A DNA stretch of 64,000 nt from CALOFP01 sp942492635 (GTDB lineage Bacteria > UBP6 > UBA1177 > CALOFP01), in assembly GCA_942492635.1 (NCBI GenBank), contig CALOFP010000001.1, positions 806,001-870,000 of the forward strand, written 5' to 3'. The translations under genes were made by a program, and so were the position numbers. The notes under the pieces were generated by a model. The model did not search any database. It was not told the origin of the DNA and worked only from the letters and a program-made list of their open reading frames with translations. Shown here one piece after another: positions 36,129 to 44,136 of the stretch; within the stretch, counting starts at the first letter, position 1, and every line of letters begins with the position of its first letter.

Positions 36129-37083
36129 TTGCATACTTTTTTTAATGACCGGCGTAACCTTTGGGACGACTGTAGATTTTGGAGCAAGTGTATCCTTAGG
36201 CACCGCATATCGAAGTGACGTATCAAAAAACAACTTCTTCAACTGGAAAAAACGGAATAATGCAAATAAAAGCGGCGGTATTGCAACAGTTTTAGACACT
36301 ACGCTCGACCTGTTTTTTCCAGGATCAGAAACTCTCATTTCCTACAATCTGGCTGTCGATTGCACTCCCGCAACTCCCGAGTTTTCCGTCATAACTCAAA
36401 GCGCAAAAGGATCTATCCCTCACGAGATCACACAAAACATCACAGTACAACACTCAGCCATGTTCAACTACACGGTAATTGACATGGAAGAGTATGTATC
36501 AGCTCTCGTTGAGGGAGTCTATTTAGGTGACCTTGTTTGGATCAGATCGGAAAAAGAAAGCTACTTTTTGACTTTTCAAGCCGGATACTACAGATCAATT
36601 GATGAATCGACAAAGTTTATTTCGGGACCTCATTTCGGGATAACATTGGGACAATATCTGTTTCCGACAGCGACAAAAAGCTTTATAAAGAATGCCGTGG
36701 GATTTCAAACAACCCTGCTTAGAGATGAGATTGTATCAAGGCGGCCGAAGGGAATACTCGGAGTCAGTAATAAATTTGTCACACTGTTTACAGATCATGA
36801 GTTTTCAGTCTCATTTAAAGAGATTGCCATAAGAGGTTCAATCGGCTACAGCTATTTACGCTGGATAAATATAGACACATTCAACAAATGGCAAAAAAGA
36901 CGACAGGATCACAATTTAAAGTTCACGTCGGCAGTTGAATACAGCGTAACCGAAGATATGCTGCTATCCGCATATTTTTTGATTGCAAGAAACTTCTCTT
37001 CCATAGGCCGGGATGCCGAAGATTATGAAGATTTTAACTACACAAACTATGAGGCGGGTATGAATTTTCTCACTTTTTTCTAA
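36109..37083 (+). CDS. Outer-membrane beta-barrel-like protein, apparent ATA start
   Basis: The first ATG (36145) has no ribosome site and leaves no signal peptide. The frame is open upstream to a stop at 36103. At 36109 an ATA codon sits 6 bases after AAAGGAG (36096-36102). Reading from it gives KSVIFSCILFLMTGVTFG, a normal signal peptide. So the true start is probably ATA, or ATG in the genome with an assembly error. The mature part, about 305 residues, shows alternating beta-strands (VEGVYLGDLVWIRSEKESYF, FTSAVEYSVTEDMLLSAYFLI) and ends in Phe-Phe, consistent with an outer-membrane barrel. It is in the ECF operon. Confidence 0.7.
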   Translation: MKSVIFSCILFLMTGVTFGTTVDFGASVSLGTAYRSDVSKNNFFNWKKRNNANKSGGIATVLDTTLDLFFPGSETLISYNLAVDCTPATPEFSVITQSAKGSIPHEITQNITVQHSAMFNYTVIDMEEYVSALVEGVYLGDLVWIRSEKESYFLTFQAGYYRSIDESTKFISGPHFGITLGQYLFPTATKSFIKNAVGFQTTLLRDEIVSRRPKGILGVSNKFVTLFTDHEFSVSFKEIAIRGSIGYSYLRWINIDTFNKWQKRRQDHNLKFTSAVEYSVTEDMLLSAYFLIARNFSSIGRDAEDYEDFNYTNYEAGMNFLTFF

Positions 37084-37101
37084 AAAAATAGAAAATTCAA
37101 A

Positions 37102-37125
37102 AACTTTTACCAGATAGCAGCCGTC
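37102..37125 (+). promoter_or_regulatory. Second ECF-type promoter
   Basis: AACTT (37102-37106), 15 bases, CGTC (37122-37125), extended as AAAAACTTTTA and CCGTCCTATAG. It matches the site at 34646 in boxes and spacing while the spacer differs, which argues for conserved function. It lies about 70 bases before the lipoprotein gene at 37194. Confidence 0.75.
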
Positions 37126-37193
37126 CTATAGTTAGAAAGTACAAAATCATGCGCATGACTAGACATTTAAAAACAGAAGATATGGAGATGAGA

Positions 37194-38777
37194 ATGAAGG
37201 TGTTAATTTCTTTGATTTTAATTTCGACTTTCCTGTGTGCATGCGGTGGTCCTGTAGAAATCTCAGATGATGAAGTAACTGCTGAAACAACAGATGACAG
37301 CGGCAACACTAATAATCCAGGTTCCGGTGAAAATCCTTCATCCGATACGGAAAACAATTCTGAGAATAAACCTGACAGCGGTAATCAACAGGTCCCGGGA
37401 GAAAATGTTATAAAAGTTAAAGCCGTTTTAGATTGCCGACCTACAGAGAATAGTTCGGTTGCACAGGTCAGCAAAAAGATAAATATGATGGCACTTGGAA
37501 GCTGTGTGGTAAATGAGAATAATGAGTGTGTTGGAAATCCAGATGATTACACAATGATGTATAAGTGGAGATTTATTGAAAAAACTGCACAAACCCAACT
37601 TTTTGTTGTTGTCAGCGAATTGAATTCCTGGAAAGATTACGAAAATGAATGGCTGATAGATGAAGGATCTTTTTCATTTTTTGAAGCAACGAGTGTTGCA
37701 CCCAACAATATTAATAAAAAGCAAAACTTTACCCCTGAAGATGACTGCGAAAACTTTTTTAACTCCAAAAAGCCCCACGATCCCTATACCAGACAAAAAA
37801 GATTGAAAGAGTGGAATGAAAAGTGCGATATCTATGCAAATAATGACTATCTTATAGAGCTGCAGGTGAAAGCTGTTCACAAAGAAACCGGAAAGGAAAG
37901 TGAGGTAGGTTCAACATATTGCAGCCCGACAGTATACCCAAGAGCGAGAGTTAGAATTAAGTTAAGTGAAGCCCAGGATGTAGCTCCGGCAAAGGTCGAC
38001 CTTGATCTGCATTTAATTAAAATGAGGAGCCTTTATAACAGCAGGTACGATGATCCTTGGGATTTTGACGACAATCCATGGGATTCATTTCCGGAAAATG
38101 GCAATATCGAAGGAGATACATGGCAGGATTCGCCGGATTATGCAAAAGGATTTATGTGTACCAATCAAAAAACAGAATCCCATGACGACTGCTCCTCTAA
38201 TGACGTATCCCTCTTTACATCAAGCTGGTATGCTAACCTTATCAGTGCCGGCAATTTACATAACACAAATGATGAAATAATTCATTTTGCCCAAGATTAT
38301 CCAACAATGACTTTATTTTCTGATTTAAATGATGAGTACCTTATTGTAGCCAACTATTCCGATTGTGATGACAGCGAAACAGAAGCTGATGGTTATAAAT
38401 GCGACCAACCCTTTGAGGCAGGACTTGAAATCCTGATTGATGAAAAACCCCACGCCATGGGCAGCAGAGTAGATCTTGACCAAAAAATTCCGGAAAAATT
38501 TAAGATTAGTAAAAATCAATGGATAGTACTCGGCAAATTTCAATGGAATAATCAACTAAATGGTGAGATTCAAAAGAATTATGGAAAAGATTACAGAGGG
38601 GATGCAAGAGTTGAGAACCTGCTCTCAGAATATAAAGTGTGCAAACTTCCGACAGACAAATGTCAAAATGCACCTATCTGGGATAAAGAGACATACTATC
38701 AATGGGTTGAGAAAATTGGCGAGCAGTACAACATGAAAGATCAAGTTGAGTGTTATCCATACAATCCCGGCAAATAA
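37194..38777 (+). CDS. Lipoprotein of the ECF regulon, unknown function
   Basis: 527 residues from ATG 37194 (GGAG 6 bases upstream; earlier in-frame ATGs lack a site). The lipobox is LCAC, then a short Asp/Asn/Gly/Ser-rich spacer (to about residue 75). The rest is a single large region with scattered Cys (about 13) and aromatic/acidic sequence; no domain recognised. Expression from its own ECF promoter, apart from the main operon, makes it a likely main output of the sigma factor. Confidence 0.7.
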   Translation: MKVLISLILISTFLCACGGPVEISDDEVTAETTDDSGNTNNPGSGENPSSDTENNSENKPDSGNQQVPGENVIKVKAVLDCRPTENSSVAQVSKKINMMALGSCVVNENNECVGNPDDYTMMYKWRFIEKTAQTQLFVVVSELNSWKDYENEWLIDEGSFSFFEATSVAPNNINKKQNFTPEDDCENFFNSKKPHDPYTRQKRLKEWNEKCDIYANNDYLIELQVKAVHKETGKESEVGSTYCSPTVYPRARVRIKLSEAQDVAPAKVDLDLHLIKMRSLYNSRYDDPWDFDDNPWDSFPENGNIEGDTWQDSPDYAKGFMCTNQKTESHDDCSSNDVSLFTSSWYANLISAGNLHNTNDEIIHFAQDYPTMTLFSDLNDEYLIVANYSDCDDSETEADGYKCDQPFEAGLEILIDEKPHAMGSRVDLDQKIPEKFKISKNQWIVLGKFQWNNQLNGEIQKNYGKDYRGDARVENLLSEYKVCKLPTDKCQNAPIWDKETYYQWVEKIGEQYNMKDQVECYPYNPGK

Positions 38778-38829
38778 ACAGTAGAAAAACAAATTAGTAT
38801 AAAGAGCGTCCTAGACAAGTAGAGCGATC

Positions 38830-38874
38830 CAATTATCGTAACCCGGGTTACAGTAACCGTGGTTACGATAATTG
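38830..38874. repeat. Nested inverted repeat built from GTAACC units
   Basis: Outer arms CAATTATCGTAACC (38830-38843) and its exact complement (38861-38874). Inside, GTAACC occurs in alternating orientation four times (GTAACCCGGGTTAC at 38838-38851 and GTAACCGTGGTTAC at 38853-38866). It can fold as one 14-bp hairpin or two smaller ones. It lies 50 bases after the ECF lipoprotein stop; there is no T run, so it is not a standard terminator. Confidence 0.8.
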
Positions 38875-38902
38875 TTCGTCAAAAGAGACTACAAAACCCG
38901 TA

Positions 38903-38924
38903 GAGATGTAACATGCTACGTCTC
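38903..38924. repeat. Short dispersed palindrome, family copy 1
   Basis: Imperfect 22-base palindrome with right arm TGCTACGTCTC. It matches the palindrome at 60412-60431 in layout (AGACGT..GCATGC..ACGTCT). Both are followed or preceded by TAGAG or CTCTAC. Confidence 0.5.
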
Positions 38925-38962
38925 ATAATAATTAATAAACATTGAAAAAAAGTTCTCCTCTG

Positions 38963-38984
38963 GGGCGTTCCCGACGGAACGCCC
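38963..38984. repeat. GC-rich hairpin
   Basis: Perfect 9-bp stem GGGCGTTCC with loop CGAC, and flanking sequence similar in style to the hairpin at 60489-60511. Probably a short palindromic repeat element. Confidence 0.5.
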
Positions 38985-39109
38985 GTATCTCAAATAAAAT
39001 CGAGAAATCACCAATCATTCGCGGCAAGTAAATTTAATAAAAGAGTAAAAGTACAAAAGGTCGAGTAGAGCAAGCATCTGCATTCAACGACGATATTATC
39101 ATGGCTTCC

Positions 39110-39419
39110 CAGCTCACCTATTCAGATGCTTGCCCCCCACAGAACCGTGCGTGCGGTTTTCCCGCGCTCATAGTACTCTGAGCTCACCAAAGCGCCCATA
39201 ACTGTTCTGTCTTCCAGCTCGGCAAAGCTGTCGACCATCCTGAAACGACAATTTCGAGGCTACTACAACGTTCACGCTTACGCATTACAACCTGATATCT
39301 CCTTCCAATTAGCTCCGCCTGTTTTGTTACCGCCACAAACGTCATTTTCAGTAACAGGCTTGTGGTTAACCTTTACAGGATTTTAACCCGTTGGATTGCG
39401 CCAGCTTCGCTTGGCGCAC
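39110..39419 (-). ncRNA. Probable ORF-less group II intron remnant
   Basis: On the minus strand the stretch starts GTGCGCC (39419), contains segments typical of group II intron domain I-III (GGAGCTAA; GTAAGCGTGAACG; GGATGGTCGACAGC), and near 39172-39145 has GAGCGCGGGAAAACC followed by GCACGCACGGTTCTG. The latter resembles domain V (GAGCCG...GUUCGGUUC type), but its 5' arm seems to lack about five bases, so splicing competence is doubtful. No reverse transcriptase is present. The exact ends are uncertain. Confidence 0.45.
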
Positions 39420-39451
39420 TGCCGGCCAGACCCTCGTCGGGTCCTTTCGAC

Positions 39452-39664
39452 ATGAATGTAATCAAGGTTTCAGGAAAGGTGAAAAAACTTCTGATCGAAA
39501 ACGTGATTGCATGGAACCCGGCCAGAAGAAATATGAACGGCGAATACTATCAAGAAGTTATTGATATTTTCGGATCAAACGGCATTGCAGGTGAAGAGCC
39601 TCCAGTAAGCGATGTGATTGTGAGAGGCTGCTGGCTTTTTCAACTGATCGTTAGCACAACTTGA
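39452..39664 (+). pseudogene. Fragment of a probable right-handed beta-helix protein
   Basis: An open stretch of 70 codons (VKKLLIENVIAWNP, YYQEVIDIFG, VSDVIVRGCWLFQL) has the look of parallel beta-helix rungs, but lacks a signal peptide, a proper start context and any continuation. It lies between the intron remnant and the IS21 element, so it is probably debris of a disrupted gene. Confidence 0.35.
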
Positions 39665-39686
39665 TATAGAAAATAATTATTTTGCT

Positions 39687-39692
39687 GTATGA
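39687..39692. repeat. Left target-site duplication of IS21-type element
   Basis: GTATGA here is repeated exactly at 42314-42319, directly outside the two ends of the element. Confidence 0.85.
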
Positions 39693-39814
39693 TGGCAAAT
39701 CCTGTTGAATCCGGACAGCATTCCTGCTGAAAGCGGACACCAATCCTGACGAATCCGGACAGCATTCTCGATGAAACCGGACACCATTCCTGTCGAAACC
39801 GGACAGTTTTCAAC
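39693..39814 (+). repeat. Left terminal repeat array of the IS21-type element
   Basis: Five spaced copies of (A/C)CGGACAG or CGGACAC, each followed by a version of CATTCCTG or TTTTCAAC. The order at the innermost site (CCGGACAGTTTTCAAC) matches the innermost site of the right end. Likely transposase-binding sites. Confidence 0.8.
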
Positions 39815-39884
39815 ATTATTTTTGATTAACAGTTAGAGGTGTTATTCTTCTTCTCTGTTTTTAATAAAAATTCGGAGAAATTTA

Positions 39885-41438
39885 ATGCCCAGGAAGAAAA
39901 TTGTCATGGAAAAAACGAGGGAAATTATAAGGCTACATTCGGTTGTCGGGATGAGCTATCGCTCAATTGCTGAAAAGGTTGGTGTTGGGAAGAGCACCGT
40001 TTCAGAGATCATTGCCGATTTCAAGCGGACAGGAGTTCCTGTGGAAGAGTTTGAAAAGATGAGTGATTCGGCCTATCTTGAGATTCTTCATGTGGAAAAG
40101 AAAAAATGTTGTGAAACATACGAAAATCTTTCTGAGTTCTTTGAATATATCGACAGAGAGATAAAGCGCCGGGGAGTTACTCTTAAGCTTTTATACAACG
40201 AATATCTTGACGCTGCCCCCGAAGGTTACAGTTATTCAAGATTCTGTTATCACTATAAAATGTGGAGTAAAAAAGATAAGATCAGTATGCATCTCGTGCA
40301 CAAGGCCGGTGATAAGATGTATGTCGATTTCGCCGGAGACAAGCTGAAGGCGCACTTGAAAAACAATGGCGAAGTCACCGAACTGGAGGTTTTTGTTGCG
40401 ATTCTCCCGTGCAGCCAAATGACGTATGTTGAGGCTGCAACGGATCAGAAAAAGGAAACGTTCATCAGATGCTGCGAAAATGCGCTGCGTTTTTTCGGAG
40501 GAACGCCCAGAGCAATTGTTCCGGATTGTTTGAAATCAGCGGTGACGAAAGCCGACAAGCGCGAACCACTTTTGAATGAAACATTTAGCGATTTCGCCCG
40601 TCATTATGGCACCACGATCCTTCCTGCCAGGCCGAAGAAGCCCAAGGACAAGGCCCTTGTGGAGGGTGCTGTAAACCTCACATATCAGCGAGTCTATGCT
40701 CCGCTGAGGAATCAAGTTTTTCATTCTTTATCGGATCTTAACGGCGAGATAAGAAAACATCTGGATGTTCACAACAAGACCTGTTTTCAGGGTCGGAAAG
40801 TGAGCAGGATGGACCAGTTTAAAGATGTTGAATCCCAGGAATTGCGGCCCCTTCCGACAATAAGATACGAAATGAAAGAGGTCGAGATAAGAACGGTTCA
40901 GAACAACTATCACGTCTATTTGAAGGGCGACGACAGGTACTACAGCGTACCTTTCAAATTCAGAAGCGAGAGGGTGAAAATTGTTCACGACAGCCGTACA
41001 GTAGAGATCTATTACGACAACAAACGGATCGCAATGCATTTGAAAAACTGTAGCGATAACAAGTATGTGACTGAAAAAGGCCACATGCCTTCAAACCACC
41101 GCTTCATGGTGGATCAGAGCAAGGAAAAACTTTTGCAATGGGCAAGAAATATCGGTCCTGCAACACACATTTTCACGAGAAATGTGTTTGCGGACAGAGA
41201 CCATCCGGAACAGGCCTACAAATCGCTTTACGGTATCCTGGGGATGGGAGATAAATACGGCAATGAAGCAGTTGAAAAGGCTTGTAAAAGCGCCATCAAA
41301 AGAAATGCTGTAACTTACAAATTTATAAAGAACTTTCTTGAAAACAACAGGCATAAAGTACCCGAGGAAGTCGAGCAGAAGGAGCTTCCCTTCAATCCCA
41401 CGACAAGAGGCAAAAACTACTACGGAGGTGAAAAATGA
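39885..41438 (+). CDS. istA: IS21-family transposase IstA
   Basis: 517 residues, RBS CGGAG. An N-terminal HTH (VVGMSYRSIAEKVGVGKSTVSEI) is followed by an rve-type integrase core: first Asp in MYVDFAGDK, second in IVPDCLKSAV, Glu in KDKALVEGAV. The C-terminal part has the beta-barrel typical of the family (YHVYLKGDDRYYSVPFKF). Catalyses strand cleavage and transfer with IstB. The stop overlaps the istB start (ATGA). Confidence 0.95.
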   Translation: MPRKKIVMEKTREIIRLHSVVGMSYRSIAEKVGVGKSTVSEIIADFKRTGVPVEEFEKMSDSAYLEILHVEKKKCCETYENLSEFFEYIDREIKRRGVTLKLLYNEYLDAAPEGYSYSRFCYHYKMWSKKDKISMHLVHKAGDKMYVDFAGDKLKAHLKNNGEVTELEVFVAILPCSQMTYVEAATDQKKETFIRCCENALRFFGGTPRAIVPDCLKSAVTKADKREPLLNETFSDFARHYGTTILPARPKKPKDKALVEGAVNLTYQRVYAPLRNQVFHSLSDLNGEIRKHLDVHNKTCFQGRKVSRMDQFKDVESQELRPLPTIRYEMKEVEIRTVQNNYHVYLKGDDRYYSVPFKFRSERVKIVHDSRTVEIYYDNKRIAMHLKNCSDNKYVTEKGHMPSNHRFMVDQSKEKLLQWARNIGPATHIFTRNVFADRDHPEQAYKSLYGILGMGDKYGNEAVEKACKSAIKRNAVTYKFIKNFLENNRHKVPEEVEQKELPFNPTTRGKNYYGGEK

Positions 41439-42193
41439 ACGCACAGGAAACTCTTAACAAACTCAATGAGATGAAGTTCCATGGAATGGCCAGGGCACTT
41501 AGTTCGACAATGGAAGCCGGGCACAATATCGACTATACGGCTGACGAACTCGTTGCTTTTCTGGTTGAATCTGAATGGGAGGATCGTCAGAATCGAAAAG
41601 TGAAAAACCTCGTCAAACGGGCAAAATTCCGCTACTGTGCCGGATTTGAGGAAATTTCCTATAACGTCAGGAGAAAGCTGGACAAAAACCTTCTAATGCG
41701 GCTTGCTACCTGTCAATTTATCGATCGTGCGGAGAATGTCATCATAACCGGACCGACCGGAATCGGGAAAAGCTTTCTCGCCTCGGCAATCGGCAACCAA
41801 GCATGTGCAAAAGGGTATAGAACTAGTTATTACAACATGATAAAGCTTTTTGATCAATTGCGGCAATACCAGGCAGACGGTTCATACATAAAGGAAATAA
41901 ACAAAATAGCGAAGGCCGACATACTCATACTTGATGATTTTGGAGTAAAAACGCTCAAGGCCCAGGAAAGATTGATGCTTATGGAAATTATGGAGGACAG
42001 GCACGGGAGAAAGTCGACAGTTGTGACATCACAACACCCTATCTCCAGCTGGTATGACATCATCGGCGAAGCCACACTCGCCGACGCGATTCTGGACAGA
42101 CTCGTTCACTGTTCACACAAAATAAAAATGGAGGGACCGAGTATGAGAGAAACCGGTAGAAAAAGTTTTGATTCTGAGGGCGAAAAAGGATAG
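41435..42193 (+). CDS. istB: IS21-family helper ATPase IstB
   Basis: 252 residues, AAA+ ATPase related to DnaC. Walker A is ITGPTGIGKSF, Walker B is ILILDDFG, with sensor-like VVTSQHP. RBS GGAGGTG. Works with IstA in target choice and assembly. Confidence 0.95.
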   Translation: MNAQETLNKLNEMKFHGMARALSSTMEAGHNIDYTADELVAFLVESEWEDRQNRKVKNLVKRAKFRYCAGFEEISYNVRRKLDKNLLMRLATCQFIDRAENVIITGPTGIGKSFLASAIGNQACAKGYRTSYYNMIKLFDQLRQYQADGSYIKEINKIAKADILILDDFGVKTLKAQERLMLMEIMEDRHGRKSTVVTSQHPISSWYDIIGEATLADAILDRLVHCSHKIKMEGPSMRETGRKSFDSEGEKG

Positions 42194-42207
42194 TTTAAAA
42201 CATAAAT

Positions 42208-42313
42208 GTTGAAAACTGTCCGGAATAAACAGGAATGGTGTCCGGAAAAAACAAGAATGTTGAAAAGTGTCCGGATATTTCAGGAATGCTGTCCGTTTTC
42301 GCAGGAATAGCCA
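42208..42313 (-). repeat. Right terminal repeat array of the IS21-type element
   Basis: In complement, TGGCTATTCCTG is followed by four CGGACA sites with ATTCCTG or TTTTCAAC neighbours, mirroring the left array but with one unit fewer. Confidence 0.8.
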
Positions 42314-42344
42314 GTATGAGGTGAATATCTCTTCCACCTCATAC
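42314..42344. repeat. Ten-bp hairpin at the IS21 insertion edge
   Basis: GTATGAGGTG (42314-42323), 11-base loop, exact complement (42335-42344). The target duplication is the first six bases of the left arm, so the element inserted at the foot of this stem-loop. No T run follows. Confidence 0.65.
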
Positions 42345-42371
42345 AGATTTAACTAAACATATGGAATATTG

Positions 42372-42722
42372 CTAATCAAGAATTATTCTATCGATTCTAC
42401 ATGTACTTTCATTTATCCACAAACTAACTGGTTTTCCAGCCATTTTTGCTGCAAGAATACCAGCATATGCATTTTTCAGATTAGGATGGCTTTCATGCAA
42501 CAACAAATAGTATTCTTCGAAGATATTAACAGCACATGAGGATTTTGATAAACTACGCTCATTTCCGGAAGTTGCAATATAAACACTTTCACTACCATAA
42601 CCATAATTAATATCTTCAACTTGGACATGTGTACATCTATTACTGCTACAATCAGCCATCAAATTTCCAGCAAACAAACAAACTGCACTAAATGTAAACA
42701 CGAGTGATATTATTTTTTTCAT
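42372..42722 (-). CDS. Small secreted protein, paralogue A
   Basis: 116 residues from ATG 42722. A signal peptide (IISLVFTFSAVCLFAGNLMA) precedes DCSSNRCTHVQVEDINYGYGSESVYIAT and a C-terminal AGILAAKMAGKPVSLWINESTCRID. Four Cys in the mature part fit two disulfides. About half of the residues match the next protein (42780-43130), so they arose by tandem duplication. The strand pattern recalls small secreted OB-like proteins, but I do not recognise a family. Confidence 0.72.
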   Translation of the reverse strand: MKKIISLVFTFSAVCLFAGNLMADCSSNRCTHVQVEDINYGYGSESVYIATSGNERSLSKSSCAVNIFEEYYLLLHESHPNLKNAYAGILAAKMAGKPVSLWINESTCRIDRIILD

Positions 42723-42779
42723 TTTTATCCTCAAATTAAAAATTGTTATTACCAAAAATTAAAAGTTTTTACTTTACTA

Positions 42780-43130
42780 TTAGCGAACTATGACCCTGTT
42801 GATATTACAAGTATTCGTGTCAAGCCACAACCCGACCTTTTTCCCTGACATTTTTGCTGCAAGAATTCCAGCATGAACATTTTTGTGATTCGGATGATTT
42901 GCATTCAGTCTCAAATAAAATGTATTATTTATATTCACCAAGCAGCTATCCTTCACTTTTCCTTTTTCTGTTCCTGATGTTGTTATAAAAATTGATTCAG
43001 ACTCATAGGAGTAATCAATTTCCTCAACCAGAACATTATTGCAAGCATTATAAGAGCAATCTGCCATTAAATTTCCTGCAAACAAACAAACTGCACAAAA
43101 AGAAAGAAGGACTGACATTACTTTTTTCAT
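42780..43130 (-). CDS. Small secreted protein, paralogue B
   Basis: 116 residues, RBS GGAGAG. The signal peptide (LLSFCAVCLFAGNLMA) is nearly identical to that of paralogue A; the mature part keeps the Cys pattern and HPNHKNVHAGILAAKMSGKKVGLWLDTNTCNI. It lies between a secreted serine protease and paralogue A, all on the minus strand, so the three may be released together. Confidence 0.75.
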   Translation of the reverse strand: MKKVMSVLLSFCAVCLFAGNLMADCSYNACNNVLVEEIDYSYESESIFITTSGTEKGKVKDSCLVNINNTFYLRLNANHPNHKNVHAGILAAKMSGKKVGLWLDTNTCNINRVIVR

Positions 43131-43185
43131 AAAAAACTCTCCAATTAAAACATTAATATTTTCTAGACGTAAACATGCATCATTA

Positions 43186-44136
43186 CTAATAACTAAGAAT
43201 CAAATCAACAACTGGCACCATTGTAGAAGACACATAACCAGGAATTCTCTTCTGTACTTCCGGTGATACCTTGACAATAGCAGACATCAACACACCTGTA
43301 TTTGCTCCACCAGTAGAACTGCATCCGGCTTGGATATGCACACCAACAACCTGACCTTCCGAATTCAATACGCCCGATCCAGAACTGCCCCCTTTTGTAT
43401 CAAGATCCCTATATGTGAACTCAGTAGTTCCTACTGAATTACAAGGACCTGCCTCAACTACCTTCGGAATACCTGCAGGATGCTGAATTATTGTAAGGGA
43501 ATCGTTAAGATATGGAACATTCGCAGATAGAGTTGCAGTTGGATAGCTGCGATCTGGATTACCATCAAGTCTTAAAATTGCATAGTCTAGTCCGCCGAGT
43601 CTGTATTCGACCAATTCAACAACATCAAAGCTTTCCGTATTTCTCAAATTTCCGTTTGAATCACGCTGATAATCAAATTCAACATGCATATTGGTTGCAA
43701 TTTCCGCAGAACTGATATTTTTACCTGTAACATTATCCACAGGCATTATCCATCCCTTGTCATTAACATTATCAAAACAATGCCCAGCTGTAAGAAACAA
43801 ATTTTCACCTATCAATGTACCTGTACACCACCTGCGATCATTAACATTACCAGGCTTGTTGTACTTGTTTCTCAAATTGCTATTCCATCTTATCTGTCCA
43901 ACCGCTCCTTGATGAGTATTGACGAAATTAATCGTTGGTCCAAGAGCGCCGTTGTACATTTCAACATCTTGCCAATCAATAGTTCCCCCACACACAGACC
44001 TTGTAGTAACAGCGCCAGGTGCCAAAGGAATGTCATTTTCACTTTCGCCGTAAGAATTTTTTGCTACTGCAATAGAACTAATCAGAGCACAAATACATAT
44101 AAAAAATATTCCTCTGATGAAATTACTCCTCTTCAT
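43186..44136 (-). CDS. Secreted trypsin-like (S1) serine protease
   Basis: 316 residues with a signal peptide (FIRGIFFICICALISSIAVA). The catalytic triad is visible: His in LTAGHCF, Asp in GLDYAILRL, Ser in GGSSGSGVLN. Cys pairs flank the His loop (RRWCTGTLIGENLFLTAGHC). Most like bacterial V8/trypsin-type exported proteases. RBS GGGAG. The codon use and AT-richness resemble the two small secreted genes downstream. Confidence 0.9.
   Translation of the reverse strand: MKRSNFIRGIFFICICALISSIAVAKNSYGESENDIPLAPGAVTTRSVCGGTIDWQDVEMYNGALGPTINFVNTHQGAVGQIRWNSNLRNKYNKPGNVNDRRWCTGTLIGENLFLTAGHCFDNVNDKGWIMPVDNVTGKNISSAEIATNMHVEFDYQRDSNGNLRNTESFDVVELVEYRLGGLDYAILRLDGNPDRSYPTATLSANVPYLNDSLTIIQHPAGIPKVVEAGPCNSVGTTEFTYRDLDTKGGSSGSGVLNSEGQVVGVHIQAGCSSTGGANTGVLMSAIVKVSPEVQKRIPGYVSSTMVPVVDLILSY

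Larger units (their letters stand above)
39693..42313 (+). mobile_element. Complete IS21-family insertion sequence
   Basis: 2,621 bases with istA and istB in the usual order. The ends are TG...CA: left TGGCAAATCCTG, right (complement) TGGCTATTCCTG. Each end carries several copies of a CCGGACA(G/C)...ATTCCTG motif, the multiple terminal repeats typical of the family. A perfect 6-bp GTATGA duplication flanks it. Both genes are intact, so it should be active. Confidence 0.93.
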
